Shown in pieces: positions 6,190 through 11,492 of a DNA stretch of 11,492 nt. The first letter of the stretch is position 1; the number at the start of each line of letters is the position of its first letter. Below the pieces are notes generated by a model. That model was not told the DNA's origin. It worked only from the letters and a program-made list of their open reading frames with translations, and made no database searches. The stretch is from Bacteroidota bacterium (GTDB lineage: Bacteria; Bacteroidota; Bacteroidia; Flavobacteriales; Weeksellaceae), in NCBI GenBank assembly GCA_023411265.1, contig JAEYOX010000051.1:1-11492 (forward strand). The letters are read 5' to 3'. The position numbers were made by a program, and so were the translations under genes.

Positions 6190-8337
6190 TTAAACCCTCT
6201 CCAGTTCATCAGAATCAATGGTGGTTTTGAAGGTACCGTAATTTACCACCACCTTATTTTTGGTAATTTTTTCTATCGTCCCCACACTGGAAGAACCCGT
6301 GATGCGCACCCGCTGTCCTGTTTTCAGCCATACTGCACGTTCTTCCTTGCGTTGCTGTTCCATTTTCTCGGTAGTTTCGGCAATTTTTTCTTTCACCTCT
6401 GTATTTTTCAGCTGCTGGGTGATTTTTCTTTTGATGACCTGAAGCTTTTTGTTTTCATCTCTATCGCTTCCCAAACGCCTGAATTTTTCCTGCTCCAGAA
6501 TCTTCACAAAATCTTTCACCACGTCTTTCCGGGATTTTCCTTTAATATAAGAGTCAATAAAAGTTTCAATTTTGTTCCCGAACTGAAGTTTCCGGTGTTC
6601 CTCTTCATACAGTTTCTGAAAATTAAACAGCTTCTGTTGTAGTTGTTCATTGAGTTTCTGAAGATTGCCACGTTTGTCTTCCACCGATTCTTTCTGTTCG
6701 GTAAGATTGGTTTTTAGTTTTTCAACTTCAAATTTTTCCTGTTGAAGTTTTACAATGGTTTTGTCCAGATTTACCACATCTTTTTCCACTTTTTCTCTTG
6801 CTTTTTTAATGATAAACCGTGGAATTTTATTTTTCTCGGCCACTTCAAAAGTGAACGAACTTCCAGCTTGTCCAACTTCCAGTTTATACAATGGTTCCAG
6901 GGAATCTTCATCAAAAAGCATTGCTGCATTTTCCGCATTCGGAAGCTGCTCTACGACCAGTTTGATATTGGTGTAATGGGTGGTAATAATGGCAAAACTC
7001 TTCTTGTCATAAAAATATTCCAGAAAACTTTCCGCCAGTGCGCCGCCAAGTTCAGGATCAGATCCCGTGCCGAATTCATCGATTAGTAAGAGGGTATTAT
7101 GATCGGCTTCGCGAATAATGCCCGACATTTTTTTTAGTCGCGAGGAGTAGGTGGACAAATGGTTTTCAATGGATTGATTGTCGCCGATATCCGTCATGAT
7201 TTTATCGAAGAAAAACATCTCGGATTTCGGATGTACCGGCACCAGAATCCCGCTCTGAATCATCAGCTGAAGTAGTCCTACAGTCTTGAGTGTGATGGAT
7301 TTTCCGCCGGCATTGGGCCCGGAAATACAAAGAATGCGGTTGTGCTCCGTGAGGGTGAGTGACTGTGGATAGATCTTCTTGTTCTCAGCACGGTTTCTCA
7401 GCCACAGCAACGGATGAAAAGCATCCCGAAGCCTCAGCGTTCGGTGGCTGTTGATTTTCGGGAGAACGGCATTGATTTTTTCTGCAAATTTTGCCTTGGC
7501 CCTAATGAGGTCAAGATCAAAAATGTAGACCTGATAGGATTCCAGCCAGGGCTGGTATTCTGCAATTTCCGCCGTGAGTTGGCGCAGAATCCTGTCTGTT
7601 TCTTTTTTCTCTTCTTCCTCGTTTTCACGAAGTTTGAAGTAATGCTTCAGGACTGATTCGGGCTGAATATAAGTAATGGAACCGGTTTTAGAAATGCCTA
7701 AAACCCTTCCGGGAACCCTTTTCTTGAATCCTGATTTCACCGCCAGCACCCTTTGGTCTTCTATGATGGTTTCACGGATATCGTCTAAAAAATCGTTCTG
7801 AGAATAGGTCGTTAATGCCCTGTTGAAATTTTCCTGAATGGCTTTTTTAGCATGTTGAATTTCTGTTCTTAGTACTTTCAAATCCGGTGAAGCTTCACTT
7901 TTCACCTCACCAAAACGGTTAAAAACCTTATCTATTTTCTCGACTATGGATTTATGAAATTCTAAAGTTTCAACTTCTTTTAAAAGTAAAGGAAAAGTTT
8001 CGGAAAAAGTGGGGAAGAACTTCTGGAGTTTCCCGATTTGCTCTGTAATATTTTTTATTTTGAGAAACGCTTTGTTTTCCAGCCGGAAATTCTCAATCAC
8101 CATGAGTTTCAGTTCCTGTTCAATATCTTCATATTCGTGAAAAGGAATGGCATTGGAGCTTTCAAAACTGGTAAGAAACTCCGATGTCTTCTTTAAAGAA
8201 ATCTCAGCTTCGTCCCTGCTCATGGGAAGCAGGTTCATGATTTTATGTTCAGTTTTCGGGGAATAAGCGAACGGGGCAATTTCCGAAAGGAGTTCCGGGA
8301 ATTCAAGTTCTTCTAAATCTTCGGTCTGGATGTGCAC
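6190..8337 (-). CDS. mutS2: MutS2-type ATPase lacking the Smr domain
   Basis: This MutS2-family ABC ATPase is about 715 residues long from the proposed GTG start. MutS2 proteins act in suppressing recombination and, in Bacillus, on collided ribosomes, not in mismatch repair. Numbering from the GTG: the N-terminal lever/clamp region contains EDLEELEFPELL (6-17) and VPGRVLGISKTGSITYIQPE (208-227); Walker A is GPNAGGKS (340-347); the signature loop lies around STYSSRL (395-401); Walker B is LLLIDEFGTGSDP (416-428); the switch His is in ITTHYT (451-456). A long charged coiled coil (about 516-670) follows, then a KOW-like beta module (672-715) where the protein ends; the C-terminal Smr nuclease domain of classical MutS2 is absent. 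An ATG at 8394 would add 19 residues (MYNICIRKL...) unlike the family; the GTG at 8335-8337 gives the normal N-terminus and sits just after a -7 promoter box. The CNNM gene follows 25 bases downstream. Confidence 0.9.
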   Translation of the reverse strand: MHIQTEDLEELEFPELLSEIAPFAYSPKTEHKIMNLLPMSRDEAEISLKKTSEFLTSFESSNAIPFHEYEDIEQELKLMVIENFRLENKAFLKIKNITEQIGKLQKFFPTFSETFPLLLKEVETLEFHKSIVEKIDKVFNRFGEVKSEASPDLKVLRTEIQHAKKAIQENFNRALTTYSQNDFLDDIRETIIEDQRVLAVKSGFKKRVPGRVLGISKTGSITYIQPESVLKHYFKLRENEEEEKKETDRILRQLTAEIAEYQPWLESYQVYIFDLDLIRAKAKFAEKINAVLPKINSHRTLRLRDAFHPLLWLRNRAENKKIYPQSLTLTEHNRILCISGPNAGGKSITLKTVGLLQLMIQSGILVPVHPKSEMFFFDKIMTDIGDNQSIENHLSTYSSRLKKMSGIIREADHNTLLLIDEFGTGSDPELGGALAESFLEYFYDKKSFAIITTHYTNIKLVVEQLPNAENAAMLFDEDSLEPLYKLEVGQAGSSFTFEVAEKNKIPRFIIKKAREKVEKDVVNLDKTIVKLQQEKFEVEKLKTNLTEQKESVEDKRGNLQKLNEQLQQKLFNFQKLYEEEHRKLQFGNKIETFIDSYIKGKSRKDVVKDFVKILEQEKFRRLGSDRDENKKLQVIKRKITQQLKNTEVKEKIAETTEKMEQQRKEERAVWLKTGQRVRITGSSSVGTIEKITKNKVVVNYGTFKTTIDSDELERV

Positions 8338-8341
8338 GATG

Positions 8342-8349
8342 CAAAAATA
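8342..8349 (-). promoter_or_regulatory. Candidate -7 element immediately upstream of the mutS2 GTG
   Basis: On the minus strand the sequence reads TATTTTTG, an exact TAnnTTTG, and only four bases separate it from the proposed GTG start at 8337. Transcription would begin at or next to the start codon, and therefore after the alternative ATG at 8394. No -33 TTG at normal spacing was found, and a second imperfect box (AATATTTG, minus strand 8388-8381) lies further upstream. Confidence 0.35.
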
Positions 8350-8402
8350 CGGAGTTTTATGTTGTGTTAACTTCCTTATGCAAATATTGTACATTTTTTA
8401 TT

Positions 8403-8410
8403 TACTTTTG
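8403..8410 (+). promoter_or_regulatory. Candidate -7 element for ung
   Basis: TACTTTTG matches TAnnTTTG exactly. The ung ATG at 8429 lies 18 bases downstream, giving a leader of about a dozen bases. A TTG at 8387-8389 is present but only 13 bases upstream, closer than the usual spacing. The element sits in the divergent region shared with mutS2. Confidence 0.4.
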
Positions 8411-8428
8411 AAATCATTTTAATGCTTT

Positions 8429-9079
8429 ATGATGACCTGGAAAGAAGTTTTAGAACCGATAAAAAGCAGTACTTATTTCAGATTGCTATGGGAAAAAGTG
8501 AATCAGGAATATGTTGCAACAAAAGTGTTTCCGCCCAAGCATCAGCTATTCCGCGCTTTGAAACTGACTCCTTTTGAGGAAATAAAAGTGGTAATTATCG
8601 GGCAAGATCCCTATCATAATGATGGGCAGGCAAATGGTTTGTGTTTCTCGGTTTCCGAAAAAGTAGCGGCTCCGCCTTCTCTCAGAAATATTTTTGCGGA
8701 ACTGAAAGCCGACACCGGGAAGGAGAGAATTTCCAAAGAACTGGATGATTGGGCATCACAGGGCGTGCTGCTTCTGAATGCAACGCTCACGGTGCGCGCG
8801 CATTCGCCCAATTCTCACAAGGATCTGGGCTGGGAACAGTTCACAGATTTTATTATAAAAGAAATTTCCGGGAAAAAAGAAAATGTTGTTTTTGTTTTGT
8901 GGGGTGCATTTGCACAGAAAAAGTCGGAATTAATTGATGCCGGAAAACATTTCATCATTACATCTGCGCATCCTTCACCTTTCTCCGCATACCGTGGTTT
9001 TTTTGGAAGTCGGCCTTTTACCAAAATTAATGAATATCTGGTTTCAAAGAATAAAACTCCCATAGTATGGGCACATTAA
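8429..9079 (+). CDS. ung: Uracil-DNA glycosylase, family 1
   Basis: This enzyme excises uracil from DNA to start base-excision repair. At 216 residues it has the normal family 1 length, with all key motifs: VVIIGQDPYHNDGQANGLCF (54-73; Asp60 is the water-activating base, the following Pro-Tyr-His shapes the uracil pocket), PPSLRNIFAEL (82-92), GVLLLNATLTVR (112-123; Asn117 recognises uracil), the H-S-P-N-S-H stretch (125-130) and HPSPFSAYRGFFGS (181-194; His181 stabilises the leaving base). In the last motif the residue that is normally the DNA-intercalating leucine (HPSPLS) is Phe185. Either of two adjacent ATGs, 8429 or 8432, could be used; the difference is one residue. The gene is divergent from mutS2 and has its own -7 box. 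Its TAA overlaps the stop codon of the convergent DUF456 gene. Confidence 0.97.
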   Translation: MMTWKEVLEPIKSSTYFRLLWEKVNQEYVATKVFPPKHQLFRALKLTPFEEIKVVIIGQDPYHNDGQANGLCFSVSEKVAAPPSLRNIFAELKADTGKERISKELDDWASQGVLLLNATLTVRAHSPNSHKDLGWEQFTDFIIKEISGKKENVVFVLWGAFAQKKSELIDAGKHFIITSAHPSPFSAYRGFFGSRPFTKINEYLVSKNKTPIVWAH

Positions 9080-9564
9080 AACAAAAGATCGAGAACAACT
9101 ACTAGCAACATGGCTGAACCTACTAAAAAATTAAAACCTGTTCCCAGAACAAAACCTATGAAAGCTCCTTTCATCGAGTTGAAGGCTTTCTTGCTGTCGC
9201 TGGCATCATGAAGCAGTTCTCCGATAAACACGCCTAAAAACATCCCGATCAGGAATCCGAAAGGTATGGGAATAAGGAACATTCCGGCAAACGTGCCCAC
9301 GATTGAGCCTATGCTGCCCCATTTTGTGCCGCCGTATTTTCGGTTAGTTTTGGCCGGAATAATGTAATTCAGAAAAACAGAAAGAAGTGTTAATCCCGCG
9401 AATATCCAGATATACACCATCGACAGTTCAGAATTTGTCCCAAATTTATAAATCAAAAGTCCGCAAAGGCTTAGTAAAAGTCCGGGCAACACGGGCAGTA
9501 TGGTTCCCACGATTCCCAGCAGGAGCAAAATAATACATACCAGAATAATTAATCCTTCCTGCAT
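9076..9564 (-). CDS. DUF456 family membrane protein
   Basis: This 162-residue protein consists almost entirely of hydrophobic segments, with TM helices at about 4-24, 26-41, 50-68, 83-100, 99-116 and 135-160. The N-terminal block GIVGTILPVLPGLLLSLCGLLIY (17-39), the KTNRKYGGTKWGSIGSIVG segment (72-90) and glycine-rich hairpins with a GELLHD motif (115-120) are characteristic of DUF456, whose function is unknown. It presumably sits in the inner membrane. The ATG at 9562-9564 gives the expected N-terminus. It lies downstream of the lipoprotein gene on the same strand but is separated from it by a strong terminator, and I see no TAnnTTTG element of its own, so its promoter is unclear. Its TAA overlaps that of ung on the other strand (shared TTAA at 9076-9079). 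Confidence 0.88.
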   Translation of the reverse strand: MQEGLIILVCIILLLLGIVGTILPVLPGLLLSLCGLLIYKFGTNSELSMVYIWIFAGLTLLSVFLNYIIPAKTNRKYGGTKWGSIGSIVGTFAGMFLIPIPFGFLIGMFLGVFIGELLHDASDSKKAFNSMKGAFIGFVLGTGFNFLVGSAMLLVVVLDLLF

Positions 9565-9577
9565 AACAGTTCATTTT

Positions 9578-9613
9578 AAAAAAAAGAAAAGCAGCAATTT
9601 TGTTGCCGCTTTT
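9578..9613 (-). terminator. Intrinsic terminator of the lipoprotein gene
   Basis: On the minus strand AAAAGCGGCAA (9613-9603) pairs with TTGCTGCTTTT (9597-9587) around a loop of five bases (9602-9598), an 11-position stem with one mismatch. It is followed by a C and then eight T (to 9578). It begins 22 bases after the lipoprotein stop codon and ends just before the DUF456 start, so it should separate the two genes. Confidence 0.8.
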
Positions 9614-9634
9614 CATTACCCTAACTGGTTTTCT

Positions 9635-10822
9635 TTAGAGATTTAAAATAACATACTGTAAAATAGGGGCGGTGTTGCCGATATTTCCGCTGGCATGGTT
9701 ATGAAAAGTAGTATAATAAATATTTCCGCTGTTGGTGGAGGTGGCACATGCACCTACAGTGTCGCCGTGTCCTAAATGCGCCTGAAGATCGCTCTGGCTG
9801 ATGGTGATGGTAGCAGAAGTACCGTTATCGGTGTGGCAAATGGTAACAAAACCATTGTTAGCAGAATTTCCGACTGCCATTTGCGGCGCAGTAGGCTGCT
9901 GAAATTTATTGGTTCTGATCATTAAAGGCTCGCTACTGTGGGTTACCAAAACATCCCAGAATGAGGCATCATAATTAATAATTCTTTGCCATGCTCCAGA
10001 ATCATATTGGATGTCAAGAGATGTGAATCCCAAAGCACTGGCAAGGCTGGGGTTAACAATACAATTGGTGAAAGTTGTGCCAGGCCCTGTATTGGTGGAG
10101 CATAGTAATGAATCCGGAATAAATCCTCCTGCGGTATTGCACGCATTGGTGTTGGAATTTCCACCCAGAAGATACGCTATATCCCAGTCAGATGCGTACA
10201 GGCTTCCTCCGTTAGTAACAAATGTTGCAAGATTATCATAAATCATTGTATCATTATTCGGAGTTGCCGTTCCTGAATTCCCCTGTGTTCTGGAACCGCA
10301 GTTCAGGAAAATCACATCGTATGCGGCAATGGTACTCATGTTTTTTAAATCGTCGTACGAAATCTGAGAAATGGTATAGCCAAGTCCAATGACAATATCC
10401 TCTATTTCATCGTAAGATCCTTTTACATAAGCCATATTGGCAATTTGGTTGAGTTTGGAAACACTAGCGGGAAGGGTATGAGTTTCGTTATTCACTACGA
10501 CTAGAGGAATTTCTGTCCGAAAGTTAGATCCGTCGCCGGTTTGAATATGAATAATTCGGTTTCCGGCAGGAGCTTCCAGATGAAACTTTCCGTCGGCTCC
10601 AGAAGTTGTCATATGAATTTTGTGATTGTCGTCAAAAGTGAAAATAATTGCGCCGCCAATGGTTTTCACTCCGTTTTTCGCATACACCGTTCCGTTAACG
10701 ACTCCTTTTTTGAAAGCCACAGGTTTGGGTGTAGTGAAGGGTGCCGGTTCGTCTTCTGTCATCTTACAGCCTGTAAGGCTGAAGAGAATAAACATTAAAA
10801 ATAGATAGCTAAGTTTTCTCAT
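9635..10822 (-). CDS. Lipoprotein: carboxypeptidase-regulatory-like domain plus amidotransferase/ThuA-like domain with a Cys/His insert
   Basis: This 395-residue exported lipoprotein has no known function. Residues 1-18 are a signal sequence with lipobox LTG-Cys19. Residues 40-115 look like a carboxypeptidase-regulatory-like beta sandwich (VVNGTVYAKNG, TTSGADGKFHLEAPAG). From 129 onward comes a Rossmann-type unit resembling class I amidotransferase-like/ThuA folds: a first strand MAYVKGSYDEIEDIVIGLGY, then YDVIFLNCG (168-176), LATFVTNGGSLYASDWDIAYL (198-218) and, at the end, GNIYYTTFHNHA (366-377). Between the last two blocks lies VTICHTDNGTSATITISQSD...AHLGHGDTVGAC (326-359), a Cys/His module seen in many secreted Bacteroidota proteins. 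Asparagine/threonine-rich loops (220-255) suit an extracytoplasmic protein. Catalytic residues of true amidotransferases are not evident, so a binding role is plausible. The gene is monocistronic, with its own promoter and terminator. Confidence 0.85.
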   Translation of the reverse strand: MRKLSYLFLMFILFSLTGCKMTEDEPAPFTTPKPVAFKKGVVNGTVYAKNGVKTIGGAIIFTFDDNHKIHMTTSGADGKFHLEAPAGNRIIHIQTGDGSNFRTEIPLVVVNNETHTLPASVSKLNQIANMAYVKGSYDEIEDIVIGLGYTISQISYDDLKNMSTIAAYDVIFLNCGSRTQGNSGTATPNNDTMIYDNLATFVTNGGSLYASDWDIAYLLGGNSNTNACNTAGGFIPDSLLCSTNTGPGTTFTNCIVNPSLASALGFTSLDIQYDSGAWQRIINYDASFWDVLVTHSSEPLMIRTNKFQQPTAPQMAVGNSANNGFVTICHTDNGTSATITISQSDLQAHLGHGDTVGACATSTNSGNIYYTTFHNHASGNIGNTAPILQYVILNL

Positions 10823-10854
10823 AATAATTTGGATTTGATTTGTTAATGTACGAA

Positions 10855-10881
10855 CAAATGTAATAAATAATTGAAAATCAA
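10855..10881 (-). promoter_or_regulatory. Promoter of the lipoprotein gene
   Basis: On the minus strand TTG (10881-10879) is followed after 16 bases by TACATTTG (10862-10855), an exact TAnnTTTG. This closely matches the Bacteroidota -33/-7 promoter, with a spacer at the short end. The predicted transcript would start about 27 bases upstream of the ATG at 10822. Confidence 0.5.
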
Positions 10882-10960
10882 GGTAAGAAAATATAATTTA
10901 TTTGAATATTTACATTGTGTTTAAGTACAAAGGATGCAATAAACGAAATGCCGTCTTTAT

Positions 10961-10974
10961 GGAAAACGTTCTCC
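10961..10974. repeat. Near-palindrome in the divergent intergenic region
   Basis: GGAAAACGTTCTCC is self-complementary except for one mismatched pair (GGA-A/G-AACGTT-C/T-TCC). It lies between the divergent lipoprotein and channel promoters, about 30 bases upstream of the channel's -33 element, a position suited to an operator. A short inverted repeat of this kind can arise by chance. Confidence 0.25.
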
Positions 10975-11004
10975 AAAAGGGGAGTTACAGACTTAAAACA
11001 ACGT

Positions 11005-11039
11005 TTTGTTCAACATTCACAAGAGATTTCTTATTTTTG
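11005..11039 (+). promoter_or_regulatory. Promoter of the mechanosensitive channel gene
   Basis: TTTG (11005-11008), 23 bases of spacer and TATTTTTG (11032-11039) fit the Bacteroidota -33/-7 consensus. The ATG at 11046 is only six bases beyond the -7 box, so the transcript should start within a few bases of the start codon, or on it. Confidence 0.5.
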
Positions 11040-11045
11040 CTTTTT

Positions 11046-11492
11046 ATGAAAGACGAACTTAAAGAAACGAAAGGCTTTTTCGAGGCATTAAGCGATCAGA
11101 TCCATTATTTTATGCGGGATAATGTGCCGGATGAGCTAGTGCTGATTTCTCAGATCGCCGGCAAACTCCTGCTTTTTGTTCTGATTATCATTGTTTCGAA
11201 TTTCGTTGTTCAGACGCTTTTCAAACTAATCCATTCAGCATTCTACTGGAAGTTCAAAAAAACACCGCTCATTCAGTCCATGTATGAGAGCAAAGTACTG
11301 AACTCTGTGGCCAATTTTATCGCGCTGGGTTTTGCGCAACAGCTGATACCGCCCATTATGGACAGGCATCGTGAAAGTCATGCGTTGTTGGAACGAACCT
11401 TTGCAGTTCTCATGATCATTGCAGGATACGTGCTTTACAAAAGAATTCTGAAATCCACAGAAAGATTTTATGTTCTGAAAAACGATTTCTAC
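11046..11492 (+). CDS. MscS-family mechanosensitive ion channel (5' part)
   Basis: The frame starts at ATG 11046 and is open to the window end, giving 149 residues of the N-terminal part. It has a charged amphipathic start (MKDELKETKGFFEALSDQ), a first transmembrane segment at about residues 34-56 (LISQIAGKLLLFVLIIIVSN), a basic loop with FYWKFKKTP, a second hydrophobic stretch at about 88-104 (NSVANFIALGFAQQLIPP) and a third at about 116-130 (FAVLMIIAGYVLYKRI). This arrangement resembles the YbdG-like (MscM) branch of the MscS superfamily, where several extra N-terminal helices precede the conserved pore helix and beta domain. Those diagnostic parts lie outside the window, so the call depends on the N-terminal pattern. 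It would act in the inner membrane, releasing solutes on osmotic downshock. It is divergent from the lipoprotein gene. Confidence 0.7.
   Translation, partial: MKDELKETKGFFEALSDQIHYFMRDNVPDELVLISQIAGKLLLFVLIIIVSNFVVQTLFKLIHSAFYWKFKKTPLIQSMYESKVLNSVANFIALGFAQQLIPPIMDRHRESHALLERTFAVLMIIAGYVLYKRILKSTERFYVLKNDFY

Noticed and set aside
6184..6642. Plus-strand 152-codon frame antisense to mutS2
   Set aside because: It is Phe-rich because it is opposite the Lys/Glu-rich coiled coil of MutS2; not a gene.
10948..11049. A 33-codon plus-strand frame whose TGA overlaps the channel ATG (ATGA)
   Set aside because: The overlap resembles a translationally coupled leader peptide, but the predicted channel promoter lies inside it and the sequence matches nothing known.
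1..11492. tRNA/rRNA genes, CRISPR arrays, transposases, attachment sites
   Set aside because: None recognised by eye on either strand; no repeated spacer-like units, transposase motifs or long terminal inverted repeats were seen, though short or degenerate elements could be missed without a search.

Overview
The window looks like a chromosomal segment from a Bacteroidota bacterium, most likely a Flavobacteriia member of the Chryseobacterium/Weeksellaceae type. The evidence is as follows. Several intergenic regions carry the Bacteroidota -7 promoter element TAnnTTTG. Start codons lack obvious Shine-Dalgarno sequences. The proteins (an Smr-less MutS2, a CNNM/CBS protein, a DUF456 protein, a TAnnTTTG-driven secreted lipoprotein) are typical of that group. 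The genus is an inference; no rRNA or other phylogenetic marker is present.

Left edge (1-424). This AT-rich stretch (about 30% GC by hand count of the first 300 bases) holds the 3' end of a gene with a HEPN-type R-N-x3-H motif and a broken gene resembling the N-terminal part of McrB-like restriction ATPases. I read it as the eroded edge of a defence island that stops about 16 bases before the core chromosome resumes with a 3-methyladenine DNA glycosylase gene.

Region 441-2283 (minus strand) carries the alkylation-repair glycosylase (mpg) and, upstream of it, an M23 (LytM) peptidase lipoprotein with a C-terminal SH3b domain. Region 2454-4766 (plus strand) is a tight two-gene operon: an M20D amidohydrolase and, six bases later, a divergent alanine-racemase-fold enzyme. 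Together they suggest hydrolysis of N-acyl amino acids and interconversion of amino-acid stereoisomers, possibly in peptidoglycan or D-amino-acid metabolism.

Region 4887-8337 (minus strand) is a likely operon of mutS2 (lacking the Smr nuclease domain) followed by a CNNM/CBS/CorC-HlyC membrane protein. Divergent from mutS2 is ung (uracil-DNA glycosylase), so the window holds three genes of DNA-repair families. ung converges with a DUF456 membrane protein; their stop codons overlap in TTAA.

Region 9578-10822 (minus strand) is a lipoprotein gene with a clear intrinsic terminator and a good promoter. Its C-terminal half is an amidotransferase/ThuA-like fold interrupted by a Cys/His module (CH...AHLxHGDxxGxC). 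The window ends inside an MscS-family mechanosensitive channel gene (11046 onward, plus strand), whose predicted promoter lies so close to the ATG that a leaderless mRNA is likely. No tRNA, rRNA, CRISPR array or intact mobile element was seen.
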